The position numbers and the translations under genes are program-made. Below the pieces are notes generated by a model. That model saw only the letters and a program-made list of their open reading frames with translations, ran no database searches and was not told the DNA's origin. A DNA stretch of 64,000 nt from Epiperipatus broadwayi (Eukaryota; Onychophora; Udeonychophora; Euonychophora; Peripatidae), in contig JAQFVV010012398.1 in the NCBI GenBank assembly GCA_028023455.1, positions 9,508,682 to 9,572,681 on the forward strand, written 5' to 3'. Below are positions 1 through 12,631 of the stretch, one piece after another. The first letter of the stretch is position 1. The number at the start of each line of letters is the position of its first letter.

Positions 1-96
1 AACTGCCAAAATGTACATACAAGGTAAGACTTACATATTTAACACAAAAAACTGCCAAAATGTACATACAAGGTAAGACTTACATATATAGAATTA
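1..96. repeat. Two-copy tandem repeat, ~49 bp
   Basis: A unit beginning AACTGCCAAAATGTACATAC is present at 1 and again at 50, nearly identical over about 38 bases. The array is cut by the window edge, so more copies may lie upstream. No coding potential. Confidence 0.85.
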
Positions 97-99
97 ATA

Positions 100-2030
100 A
101 ATAAAAATCATCTTTCATGATCACCATTTCTTATGCTTGCTCAAGCTGTTAAAACCGAGGTGACTCTCCACACAGCAGTGCCATTCAGTGCAAGCCAGAA
201 TAATCAATGGATGCCAGAAGGCTTGTGCATAAAATCCCTATCTAGTGCCATCTCATATCCCAAGACTAGTTTCTAGCTTGTGGCTTTCATCAGTGAGAAG
301 TCTGGGATCTGAGAGCACTGCACCTAGATCTTAGGAGCTAATGCAACCCTCCAGCAGCCACCTTTTATCTCTTTAGTTAACTATAAAACAATGAGTCTAA
401 AATTGAAAACAATATTTCCAATCTGAGCTCTTAGCTTATATATAGTCATATAGGTCTGAACTCAGTTCAGTACCCATACATTTTAATGTCTTTGTTTCTT
501 TAATAACTATAGCCACCACAATCCTATTAGGCAGGGTTGATAATTAAACCACTAAACATCACATGATCAACATTTCTTTATGCTTGCTCAAGCTATAAAA
601 ACAGAAGCAAAATTCTCCATACAGTAGTGCAACTCAGTGCAAGCCAGTATAATCAGTGGATGCAAGAAGATTTCTGCATAAATTCCTTATCTAATGCCTA
701 CTCATCCAATACCCCCCAACTAGTTTCTAGCTTGTGGCTTTCATCAGTGAGGAGCCTTGGATCTGAGAGCACTGCACCTGGATCTTAGGATTTAATACAA
801 CCCTCCAGCAGCCACTTTTTACCTCTTTAGTTAGCTACAAAACTATGAGTCTAAAATTGAAAATACAATATTTTCAATCCAAGCTCATTAGCTTATATAG
901 TCATATAGGTCTAAACTCTGTTCAGTAACCATACATTTTGGTGTCTTTGGTTATTTAATAACCATAGTATCCACTGTCATATGAGGCAGGATTGGTATTA
1001 AATGACTAAACATCACATGACTACCATTTTTTATGCTTGCTCAAACTGTCAAAACAGAAACAAAACTCCATACAGTAGTGCAACTCAGTATAATCAATGG
1101 ATGCAAGAAGGTTTGTGCATAAAATCCCTTTCTGGTACCTACTCTTCATTATCCTGACTAGTTTCTAGCTTGTGGCTTTCATCAATGAGGAGCCTTGGAT
1201 CTGAGGGCTATGATTATTTAAGAACCAAAGTCACCAAAATGTAAGGGTACTGAAATGAATTCAAACTTACATGACTATATAAGCTAATAAGCTTGAATTG
1301 AAAATATTATTGTGTTTTCAAATTTAGACTCATGGTTTTGTAGTTAACTAAAGAGTTAAAAGATGTCTGCTGGAAAGTTGCTATAGATCCTAAGATCTAG
1401 GTTCATTGCTCTCAGATCCAAGGCTCCTCACTGATGAAAGCCACAAGCTAGAAACTAGTCTGGCGATATTGGATGAGTAGGCACTAGATAAGCATTTTAT
1501 GCACAAACCTTCTTGCATCCATTGATTACTCTGGCTTTGTACAGAGTGGCACTACTCTATGAATAATTTTGCCTGCTTTAACAGCTTGAGGAAGCATAAC
1601 AAATGGTGATCATGTGATGTTTAGTGGTTTAATACCAATCCTATCTAATAGGATAGTGGTAGTTATGGTTCCTAAAGAATCAAAGACACTAAAATGTATG
1701 AGTATTGAACTGAGTTCAGACCTATATTATATAAGCTAATGAGCTTGGATTGAAAATATTGTTTTCAATTTTACTCATGGGTTTGTAGTTAACTAAAGAG
1801 GTAAAAGGTGTCTGCTGGTGGGTTGCATTAGATTCTAAGATTTAGGTGCGGGGCTGTCAGATCTAAGCCTTCTCACTGATGAAAGCCACAAGCTAGAAAC
1901 TAGTCTGGGGATATTGAATGAGTAGGCACTAAATAGGGATTTTATGCACAAACCTTCTTGCATCTATTGATTAATCTGGCTTGCACTAAATGGCACTACT
2001 GTATGGATAATGTTGACTCTGTTTTAAATA
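100..2030. repeat. Fold-back array of a ~450-bp repeat unit
   Basis: A unit containing ATGCTTGCTCAAGCTGTT and CTAGTTTCTAGCTTGTGGCT occurs in direct orientation near 131 and 578, with a partial third copy from about 1030 to 1206. Two further copies follow in inverted orientation (about 1207-1640 and 1641-2010), recognisable from AGCCACAAGCTAGAAACTAG at about 1439 and 1885. Copies differ by scattered substitutions and small indels, so the array is old. No protein similarity or tRNA promoter was recognised. It may be a fold-back DNA element or a rearranged satellite; the unit's origin is unknown. Confidence 0.8.
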
Positions 2031-2109
2031 AAAATTGATCTGTTACAAATACTTTTTTGTAACAATCTCAATTCAAGTACTGAAATTTTTAAATTTTTTT
2101 AAAAAAAGA

Positions 2110-5100
2110 AACCCAAGTAAAAGCTACAAAAGATGAGGACAACACAGTCAGCTAATGCTGAAATACCAGCTTTAAATAACAATAAATCATATGTGCAAAT
2201 ACCAATAAAAATAATTTACAATTGGGAAATAAAAAAGATTCAACTTTAGCTAAAATACAAAGATTTAGAAATTTTAATATAAAAAATATATCAGGGAACT
2301 TGAGTTGCAAATCCAAGAGAGTCACCCCTCCCGCAGTGAACTGAAGATACACTGGAGGGTATCAACCACAAGCTTAATAGTATTATCCCAAAGGGCCTTT
2401 ACACATCCTTCAAGAGATTTTTTTCATCCCGCTCAATCATATTATCTGCCACAGACAAAATATCTCACTATATAAATTTCCAAGATCACTGCTATATGAG
2501 ACAATAACTTTGCATGGGTTCGGAATATAGTTCTGTGAATTGCAGAACATCCCAACCCCAGACACCTTATAGAATTTTTCCATGAGAACCAAAGAAATGA
2601 CTTCAATACTGAAATCAAGACCCTAAGCAATTATGCTCTTATTACAGTTGATCCATACTGTCAAAATAGCATTACCAGAGTATTTAAACACACACACCAA
2701 AGATTTCAAGAAAATGATGTAGTCATTTGACAAAGTCATATCTCTCCAGCCTATATACCTCAAAGATACACTGATCCCTGTATACAGTAATAACAAGATT
2801 TTAAACTAAGACTATACACTAACCTAAATTCAAATGACATTCTAACACAGATCAAGAAACCACACTTTGGCTCTATATAAGAGGTCTAAAGCCACAGTGT
2901 TACCCATGTTCCCAGTATGAACATTTTGCCACCCAATGCACCACCAGACAGGGGTCACAAATGCAGCCAACCAACAATCAACCAAGTGAAGCTGAATACC
3001 AAGCGAACAACAACCATCCACACATCATTATAATTGAACAAAATGCTCATGATGACATCCATGCTAATCACCATTCTAGAGCAGCACATGTCTATTCTGT
3101 TAATCAAAATGCACACATTGAAGATATCTACTATATTTATTAAAGCACTCACATCACAGATCTCATAATAAACAACACTGATAACACAAAAAACATTCAT
3201 ATAAGTGCCACACAAATGGATACACATCAACTACATATATTAACTGGTATAGAATTGATGACCCAGTATCAGAACCACATCAAAGCATCCTACTAAACTA
3301 GACACCACACATTGTTGTAAACAAAAGCCCCACTCACATCATGGACATACTCTTTCCATGCCTACCACCCATTGTATCAGCATCTACAGAAACCAAAAGA
3401 AGGTCAGATTAACCAAAGAACAATAAGACACTGAAGAGAGCTAAAACAGAAGAGACTAATAGCACATTACCCATCATCCATCTCCCAAAAGATCTTGTGC
3501 CCATGGACCTCACCTATATCCAACCTAATAAAGTTTGTACAACAAGCACCATGTACATAAAAGCATTGCATCGACTAATAGCACATTACCCATCATCCAT
3601 CTCCCAAAAGATCTTGTGCCCATGGACCTCACCTATATCCAACCTAATAAAGTTTGTACAACAAGCACCATGTACATAAAAGCATTGCATCAAATACACC
3701 ATAGCAACCAAACACCCATCCCCTCACTAGCATTATAAAACTGAAGATAAGTGCATTTAATATTTATGGACTAATATTCAAGCAGAAAGACAAACCAGTT
3801 AAGGCAATGAACTAATATCACCCAGCCACACATTCCAGGACTTCTAAAAACAAAAATTTACAATGGGTCTCATATTGATGCTTCTTCATACCTGAACAGA
3901 GGCTTCTGTGCTTTTTTTAAAAACATATCATCATTCTCAGGGAGAACTTCCTAACTTATTACTCCAAGCTCTCCATTCACATAATTTAAAATTATTTATA
4001 TTAACACAAACCTGTCAATTGAAACTTTTCATCATCCCATATTTACACTCAACATCATATTTACACATTTACCACCATGTCCTGTCATCATCTCAAGAAT
4101 AATACCACAAATTTTCTTCTCTTCTTGCAGCAACTCCATACCCAACCATACTAATAGATAGATGATTTCAATATGAAATACCAACACTTCATAACCAAAT
4201 GTCTCTGTTAGATATCACTAGCATTTATGAGTGCTAAAGACTTCCTACCAAATGATGTAATCACACTCCATAATAGCTATCATCTCTCACTAATTGAGCT
4301 GTATTTCCAATCATAAATATTACACCATCTGATCAGTCTAATACCTAAATCACTCTCCCATGTTCAAAGAACCACAACTACACTGGGAAAGACTATCAAA
4401 ATTCTATACCCTACATCCACCCCACAATTCATCTTCTCAGAAATATATATATTAAGCTTCACAAGATCAAAGATATACAGTTCAGTTCAGCACAGAGATA
4501 CCTAGTTTTTACAAGCATACTATCATTTAACATAAACTACATCACTCACACAACACCATGCCTAACAAGATTACTAGGATTCGCTGATGAATTACATAGT
4601 GAATGTCAAATCTCACACACACTACACATCAAGATATATATAAACTTACACAGGGCATATAACAAAGCCTTTAATACTCTTAAAAACAATTTAGCCATAA
4701 AAAGAGCACTATTTGCCTCAGCCAGCAACATACATGGTCTAGGGGATGAGCTCTAGGCTACCCCCCCACCAGATTCCCCATGGCTTTACAGACTGCAAGA
4801 GACAGCTATGCTTGACATATGGTAGAAGCTCCAAACCTACAATTCATTTAACATGCATACTGACCTATTTAGAACTCCAGACAAAGCTACACTAATCAAA
4901 AGCATGGAATTTGTGATCATATTTGCCATTGTATCCAATGCCTGCCTCTCTGGACCATAAGGCATCATCAAATTTGTATTTACATATCTAAGCCACTCCA
5001 CTGTCCAATACTTGGGTGACCTTGCAAATTACTTATCACAGATATTGAAGGATTATACTCTATTGCAATAATCTTCAACAAGAATCCAGCTGCAATATCC

Positions 5101-5548
5101 ACTCTCTCCAACCTCAGGCCCATATCAATAGGTCTACTAGTCATCAAGACCCTTTAAAAAGTTATTAAGGATGTTAGAACTTTATCTACTCCTCCTCATC
5201 TCATTCCATCCAATTTATCAAAGAAGCAATAATCTACAGCACATGCTGTGCTCATCTTCAATATGGTCTTCAACTCAGTACAGAACTGCAAAAACTATGG
5301 ACCAATCATAGTTCAAACAGACATTGAAGTGACATTTGACTCAGCCAACAACCATGTGCTAAATAAACATGTTAGACCAAATCATCATACTACCTATCTT
5401 ACTTTATATATTAAGCAACTTGCTGTTGAAATGTTAAATTCACATCATACTCAGTGGAAAAGAATCTACACAATCCATCTCACAAGGTTCACTTCTTAGC
5501 TCCCTAATTTTCACATTTTATATTAATCCACTTCTAATAAAAATATAG
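2110..5548 (+). mobile_element. LINE family A, copy A1 (decayed, 3'-truncated)
   Basis: Degenerate non-LTR retrotransposon of the same family as the better copy at 40080-45340. An ORF1 segment around 2390-2560 reads like the matching part of A4 (RSIILSATDK-type). A zinc-knuckle-like stretch is at about 2895-2945 (C-P-C-x4-H-x4-C pattern). The start of the apurinic-type endonuclease is near 3745 (LKISAFNIYGL), and reverse transcriptase core remnants lie at 5248-5545 (PIIVQTDIEVTFDSAN, matching PIVVQLDIEAAFDSVN in A4). Many stops and frameshifts make it a fossil. It stops inside the RT domain with no 3' UTR, directly against copy A2. Contains a 119-bp internal duplication. Confidence 0.75.
3454..3691 (+). 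repeat. 119-bp tandem duplication inside LINE copy A1
   Basis: The segment starting GACTAATAGCACATTACCCA occurs at 3454 and at 3573 and is essentially identical, ending GCATTGCATC. It creates two overlapping similar reading frames that are not genes. It lies between the ORF1 and endonuclease remnants of A1, and the lack of divergence says it is recent relative to the host LINE. Confidence 0.95.
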
Positions 5549-7377
5549 CACATTGCCTAATGAATTGTTTGCTTTGTTCAAACAGTTTTTTACAGATCGA
5601 TCTATAGTTATTGCTATAACTGATATGAACTGTTCACTGTATCATTTTCCAAAAAACTTCTATTTGAAGCTTTAAGCTCTAATAACTTATGAGATACTCT
5701 CGACCCCCCATCATACAAGTCCTAGATATGTGACACTGGAATTTCATAATGCTAAACAAAAAGACTGATTTAGGAGAAATATCAAAGTATTAGATAGTTA
5801 CATGATTATTGTAGTTAATCCAAACTGAGAAAGATATATAATTGGTTTCCTAAAGAATACTTATTTAGACTGTAGCATTGATGGCTTACACAGGTTAATT
5901 GAGCCTTTCAGTATAGCAGTCAGTCTTCAACCCACATTACTAAAAATACACAAGTTCCAGTATATGAAAACATGTACGAAGTAAAACTACACAAAGGCAT
6001 TAATTCCAATGAAATTCCCTCTTTAATTCTGGATCAGGAAGCCATGCTATTTTTGTAAATACATGGCATTAAACCACTGTGTTTTCACTATAAACAATGT
6101 GGTCACATAGTCAACACATGCTCTAATCTATTGTGTAAATATTGTAATCGAATTGTTACACAAACCATCAATGCTCAATAACAAACTAAATTAATAAAAC
6201 TGTCTAAAAAATACTAACATGGGAGAGAGTGCATGAAGATTTTCTGGTTTTGAAAGGTAATGAAATGTCAAAATATTATCATAGCAGACCACCAGAAATT
6301 GATGGCATTTCTAATAAGAAGCAATTGATAGGTCTCCAGAATGAAAGAAATACATTAAACTGCAATTGAAATAATGGATAAAGCCTCAAAACCTGCCAAT
6401 AATCCCATAGAGAATTGAAAACCTAGTTGCCCTGTAAGGGTGTAATTTGAGAGAAAGTCTGCCTTAGAAATAAATTGCAGTGATAAGAAGAACTTATTAC
6501 TGCTGATGAACTGATTGAGAAAGTTAAAGCTATACGCGATGGAGTTCAAGAGTTTGGATCGCAAAATGTCATGGTAGATGAACTAATTGAAATAAATGAA
6601 ATTAGTACACTATGCAGTGTTTCAGATTTCAGTTTAGGATCAGGCATACAATGTAAAAAAATAATCAAAAAATATTTTAACTCCCTGTAAAACAAGAGAA
6701 GAAACTTTAGAACTTGCTAACGATATTTCTTAATAACCTTTTTCAGTACAGAGTACACTGAAATATAGGGTTATTTATTTAGTAATATTGTAGGTATAAA
6801 AACACACATACTTTCTTTGGGTAGTTTTTTTAGTATAAATAAGTGAAAGATACAGAATAAGAAGTAAATAATCTAATGTATACCACATACTATAGAGCTT
6901 GATTTGAATATATTCCTATAAAGTGTAACATATGAATAAAATTTATGTACAGTATTTTTTAAATTTAAATCTATACTCATTTGAGCATGAATATTAATAT
7001 CAGAGCTATTATCATCAGAGGCTTGAACTCGGAACAGAAAATCTATCAATTAATTAAATAGTGCAACTTAAACTAGCCACATATACTTGGCTTGTTAAAA
7101 ATAAAAATATATTGCAACTCTCTTATAGATCCTTTGAATTATCTACATAATCGAGGATTCTCATTTTTTTAAAAAAACATCTATTATGCCATCTGCTGGC
7201 ATGGGTATTATAATATCTAATACTTGTCCATCTAGATCATTTAATATTCTATATCTTGATGATCACATATTAATTATCTCATTCCATCACAAAGATTTTG
7301 TTTTAAATATTATATTTGCATACCTCCAGGATCAACAATAATAAATAAATTAATACTAAAAGTTAATTCAATCCTAG

Positions 7378-7569
7378 CTTCCTCTTCCTATCCATGTCTG
7401 CTACTGGGTGATTTTAATATATCCTACAGTAAATTTGTATCTAAGTGGCTGCATAGGTTTGCTTTCCTCCTTACTTCCTCTTCCTATCCATATCTGCTAC
7501 TGGGTGATTTTAACATGTCCTACAGTAAATTTGTATCTAAGTGGCTGCATAAGTTTGCTTTCCCCCTTA
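7378..7569 (+). repeat. 96-bp tandem duplication in the endonuclease part of A2
   Basis: CTTCCTCTTCCTATCCAT starts at 7378 and again at 7474, and the two 96-bp units are nearly identical. The unit encodes the endonuclease GDFN core, so the fossil endonuclease has that motif twice. Confidence 0.92.
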
Positions 7570-8692
7570 TGAGTAGAGACTCTTCCCTAATAGATCTTGT
7601 ATTCTACTCACAGATACTGCATCATCTAATCAGACCATTTCTAAAAAAATTTCAACCCTATTTGACCATTTAGCTTATTTGTAGTCCCAGATCATACGTA
7701 CAGAAAATTACTGTCAGCTAAAAGACAATTTTTTTTTTCACAAATTTATATAAAACTTTTTAAAAATGAATAAAATGAAGTTGGACCCTGCACAAACCTG
7801 GTTAACTTTTGTAAATGTACTTTCTTTTAACATTGATCACTTAACCTGAATATCCACACCTCCAACTAAATTATTAGTATTTGCAGATGATATCCATAAA
7901 ACATTATGCATTATCAGCCTACTGAAAACAACTGCACTAAAGCAGCTGCCCTAAAAAACTTATACTTCAATACCTGCCTAACTGTGAAAAAATACATACT
8001 AATTAAAAAGAGGCTTTTCCTGAATCATACACATTTATTATCTAATCACTTCATCTGCTGGCCTTAGGTCAACTCTCCTGGAAAAAAAATACCTACAGCA
8101 ATTAGAATCAATAATGAAATAATTTCTGGAGACAGCATGCTAACTCCATTATATGAGTTTTTTAAAAATAGTTTACAAAACAATAAAATGTTTTGTCCTA
8201 CCACTTTATTTTTTAGAAATACAGAGGATGATGATATCATAACAATAGATGATTTCACCAAAAATTTGCTAAAATCCCAGACACCTGTCACCCAGGCATT
8301 CATAAAATTCCAAAATTTGTCTATGAACACTTAGCTTCTTTACTACAACATATTTAAGAAATCTAGCAAATTTATTATCCAAGCAAATGCATCATATACC
8401 TGGATTGTATCTGATAATGCTTGTACCTTTTTTAAATCTGAAGATACTATTATAGTAAAAATTATACATCCTATATCCATGAGTCTGTATGGCATCAAGA
8501 TTCTTGAGTTAGTGATCAAGGATAAACATGAACACTTTATCTTACCATCAATAGCCAAAATGCAATTTGCAAAGAGAGGTGCATCTACTGACTTAGCTGC
8601 ACTTATTTTTTAAGTCTGTTGTGAAGACTATTAAAAAAGAAAAAATATATAATCCTATTGTCATTGAATTAGATATAAAAAAAACATTTGGT

Positions 8693-9838
8693 GCAATTTC
8701 GAAAGACGACAGTCAAAATAAGAGTCATAGATCACATGACCCTATTCTTTTAAGCTTATAAGTTATAAACAATAAGGATTGCCAATTCCACAACAAGCTT
8801 TGTGATAAATGCTTAGCTAGAGAAAGCATTTAAAATAACTCTGTCAGGACCCCTCCCCCAAACCTCTGACCATGGTTTTGTGCTCTGGCACTCCTCAGAG
8901 AGGTGTAGGGTAGGTTCAGACACTAGATCTTAAAACACCAACCCAAAGCCAGCATTTAACTAAAAGTTATCTATTGAGTGGAAAATCTGAAATTTTTAGA
9001 TACCTACATGTCTTCAAACCCAGCTATCCAACTCAAATAGCTATATGGGACTGAGAGATCTTCAGCCATACGATATATTAGTAGTCTTTTTGAGGTGTGC
9101 CAGAGCATGAAACCATGGTCAAAGGTTTGAGGGGGGTCCTGACAGAGATATTTTAAATGCTTTCTCTAGCTAAGCATTTATCACAAAGCTTGTTGTGGAA
9201 TTGGCAATCCTCATTGTTTATAACTTACAAGGTTAAGAGAATAGGGTCATGTGATCTATAACTCTTATTTTGACTATTTATAGTCTCTGCCTTAAGTCTT
9301 ATGCAATAATATATTGCTAAGACTATTAATATATGGTATGACTGAAGATCTCTCAGCCCCATATAGCTATTTGAGTTGGATAGCTGAGTTTGAAGACATG
9401 TAGGTGTCTGAAAATTTCAGATTTTCCACTCAATAAATAACTTTTAGTTAAATGCTGGCTTTGGGTTGGTGTTTTAAGATCTAGTGTCTCAACCTACCCT
9501 ACACCTCTCTGAGGAGTGCCAGAGCACGAAACCATGGTCAGAGGTTTGGGAGGGGGTCTTGGCAGAGATATTTTAAATGCTTTCTCTAGCTAAGCATTTA
9601 TCACAAAGCTTGTTGTGGAATTGGCAATCTTCATTGTTTAGAACTTATAAACCGCTTAACAATCTTGTCTGTTGCCCAATCTATCGATAACGGTCTTGAC
9701 AGAGATATTTTAAATGCTTTCTCTAGCTAAGCATTTATCACAAAGCTTGTGGTGGAATTGGCAATCTTCATTGTTTAGAACTTATAAACCGCTTAACAAT
9801 CTTGTCTGTTGGCCAATCTATCGATAAATAGAAAAATC
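8693..9838. repeat. Fold-back block inserted in LINE copy A2
   Basis: Two segments, S1 (about 8693-8893) and S2 (about 8893-9095), recur inverted as S1' (about 9105-9290) and S2' (about 9320-9535). Parts of S1' then appear twice more at about 9550-9655 and 9693-9790. Landmarks are GGCACTCCTCAGAGAGGTGT at about 8886 and its inverse near 9500, and CTTTCTCTAGCTAAGCATTT at about 9160, 9577 and 9717. The last two copies form a ~134-bp tandem repeat together with the sequence AACAATCTTGTCTGTTG. It splits the RT region of A2. No coding capacity seen. Confidence 0.8.
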
Positions 9839-10365
9839 CATGTGACCATGAATGAAAAGCTTTAAACCTCATTGCTCTATCTCTCAGGGTGCCCTCCTTA
9901 GTGACTTACTGTTTATAGTATACATAAATTCCCTCCTTAAAATGATTGAAGAATGGATACCTGATATTTTTATACCACAATTTAAAAGTAACAGTTCATA
10001 TATTGTTTATATGGATGCCATTAGATTTTTTTACCTATCACAAAAAATATGTCATTTTGGATCAATATTCAAAGAAATACAATCTAGAAGTCAATTCAGA
10101 CAAAACATTTACTTGGCATATATATACAGGCAAACTTATATATTCTAAATTTAAAGGAAACCCTGTCTCATTCCTCAGGTTCCCTTTCCATCTCAGTAGT
10201 ACTGGAATGAGAACAAAAATACAAGATTTTCTTAAAGAAAAAATCATTAACTCCTTTTCAATATCAGTATAACTTAAAAAAATTATAACATTGATGATCA
10301 TTATATCATGAAACATAAATCATTTAATGATACTTTTTCTCATGGGTCTTTAATAAATGAAAAAT

Positions 10366-10552
10366 TAGCTTTCTTTAAGAAATCGTTGCAGCAAAAACAA
10401 AGGGTTATGTCAGTCACAATCTCACAAGAAGCAGTGGTGACATGAGCATCATATGAATAAAAAGTAGCTTTCTTTAAGAAATCATTGCAGCAAAAACAAA
10501 GGGTTATGTCAGTGACAATCTCACAAGAAGCAGTGGTGACATGAGCATCACA
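10366..10552 (+). repeat. 98-bp tandem duplication in the hAT
   Basis: TAGCTTTCTTTAAGAAATC starts at 10366 and 10464; the two units are near-identical through GCAGTGGTGACATGAGCATCA. It duplicates the N-terminal coding piece of the transposase. Confidence 0.92.
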
Positions 10553-10621
10553 TAAAATTTGTTACATATTCGGCAAAATATGAAACCATTTACTGATGCT
10601 GAAATTATATAAGAATGTTTC

Positions 10622-11172
10622 AAAGTTGTAACTAATAATTTGTTAAGCACATACTCATTACCTAAGCAATATATATTAAGGCTATAACCTTAAGACTATA
10701 TGCCTAAATATGACAGTAAGGACCTCTACAAATCTTTAACACAAGATTAACTACTTTAAAAGACAAGCATGACCACTCTTACTTTTTAATTATATAGATG
10801 AATCTAAAGCATTTTGATTTGAGAGCATGAAGCTATTGAATGTTTCACTGATTAAGTCCACAATTTCTATTATAAGCTAATGTTCATGAAATTTTTCGAT
10901 TTACAGCGAGTCAAAGTAAAGCTATTATGATTAGAAATAGTTTAAGACAATTTAAAGTTGTAACTAATAATTTGTGAAGTGCATACTCATTACCTAAGCA
11001 ATATATATTAAGGCTATAACCTAAAGACTATGCACCTAATTATGACAGTAGAGACCTCTACAAATCTTTAACACAAGATTAATGATTTTAAAAGAAAAGA
11101 GTAGCCACTCTTATCTTCAACCTACTTTTTAATTATATAGGTGAATCTAAAACATTTTGATTTGAGAGAATG
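10622..11172 (+). repeat. ~215-bp direct repeat, 331-bp period, in the hAT
   Basis: AAAGTTGTAACTAATAATTTG begins at 10622 and 10953, and similarity continues to GATTTTGATTTGAGAG-like sequence near 10825 and 11165. Copies differ at perhaps one base in ten, so this duplication is older than the 98-bp one next to it. Confidence 0.88.
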
Positions 11173-12631
11173 TTTCATAAAGGCTTCCAATATATTATTT
11201 GATAAATTTATCATAAAAATCAAATAATATTACAAAATAAGAAACCCCAACTGTTAGACCTATTGTATTAGACACATTGATGAAGATATTGCAAAACATA
11301 TTCCTGATAACATAATAGAAGGTCTGAAAAATTGCAAATATTTTAGTTTGGCTGTTGATTCTAGCACTGACATTTCAGCAATATCACAATATGCCATATT
11401 GTCAGATATTGTACTGAACAGAATTCAATTCATGATTTTTTGAAATTTTTTCCTATGAAGAACAAAACCAGAGGTGGTGATTTTCTCGAAAAGAATAATA
11501 TTGAAATAAAAAAAAATTGGTTCCCACATTACACTGATCGATGTCCTTCAATGATCAGATCTGAAAAGAGATGTTTCCTTATTAAAAAAGAAATACAACT
11601 TAACAAATCTCTTATCATTTCATTGTTTATTCCACCAAGAAAACTTTGGAGCACATTTGAGCTGAAGAATTGAACTACAAACAATTTAAAAATCTTTTGG
11701 AAGAAATAAATAGTAATTATGGTGTTATACTTTTGCAATCTTCGGTGCAATGGCTAAGCAGAAGTAAAGCTTTGGATCACTTTTTTTCATTACGGCATGC
11801 AATTATTTCATTCTTACAAGAAAACAATAAAGTTTTATAATGAGCTTTTTATGCAACATCAAGGAAAACTTTGTGATCTTAATATTACTTTACAAAGAAA
11901 AAATAAAATTTATTTCACAAATAGCTAATAAAGTATTTGCATTTGAAGAAAAACTAAATATTTACTACCAAGAGATACAAAACCAAATAGTACTTAATTT
12001 CCCAACATTAACTAAATAAAGCTAGCAAGATGTTATTGACATTTCTTCAGAAACCTATATCATCATTTCAAATTATTTAGCTATCTTATTGAAATAATTT
12101 ATAAGCAGATTTCAAGATTTAAGAAATATAAGAATTCTCTCTTACTTTCAAAAAATCCCTGGCACTTAAAAATAGCAACTATTATGCAATTAGCTGCACT
12201 TAGATATGATTTGGCTAGGCTATTGGACGAATTTGTTGAATTTAAGAATGACACAAATGTGGAGATCATTTTTAAATAAAAAAGGGGAGGGAAAGGAGTA
12301 TAAGGAATTTTATAAATTACTGCCTGAAAAATATAAAATTGTCAAAAAATATGTAAAATTGTCAAAAAATATGCATAAATGTTGCTCACATTGTTTGCAT
12401 CAATATATATTTGGAAATCATCTTACTCAAAAATAAAATATGCAAAGAACATATACAGAAACAGGTTTACTGATTCACACCTTGATGATATATTAAGAGT
12501 AGCAGGTAGTACTTACAAACCTGATTTATCTAAAATTGTTAATTTTCTCTCAATATCAAAAATTGCATTAATTAATATGTAAATAAAAGTTTGGATTAAA
12601 TAAAAAGTTTTTATGTTTTATTAACTTGTTG

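Larger units (their letters stand above)
5549..10270 (+). mobile_element. LINE family A, copy A2 (decayed, interrupted)
   Basis: Second fossil copy. ORF1 residues resume at about 5555 (FFTDRSIVIAITDMNCSLYH in frame), and a CCHC knuckle lies at about 6083-6125 (C-F-H-Y-K-Q-C-G-H-I-V-N-T-C). The endonuclease begins near 6990 (NINIRAIIIRGLN) and shows a GDFN core at about 7411 and again at 7507. RT sequence runs from about 8100 to 8690 (ITIDDFTKNLLKSQTP, LDIKKTF). It is then split by the fold-back block 8693-9838 and continues at 9845-10265 (QGALLSDLLFIVYIN, a YMDAIRFF remnant of the catalytic YxDD, FLRFPFHLSSTGMRTKIQDF). Multiple stops. No 3' end: a hAT element follows. Confidence 0.75.
10320..12600 (+). 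mobile_element. Dead hAT transposon (GTF2IRD2/ZBED5-like transposase)
   Basis: A broken hAT-family transposase reads along the plus strand. N-terminal remnants are at 10366-10600 (FFKKSLQQKQRV, KPFTDAEII). The conserved core segment is at about 11260-11440 (FSLAVDSSTDISAISQYAIL, matching the usual DESTDISD block), and the VQWLSRSKALDHFFSLR block lies near 11738-11795. The C-terminal dimerisation domain is at about 12385-12560 (LLTLFASIYIW, YRNRFTDSHLDDILRVA). Stops and frameshifts are present throughout and two internal duplications enlarge the N-terminal part. I saw no convincing terminal inverted repeats. The naming rests on recognised motifs, not on a database search. Confidence 0.75.
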
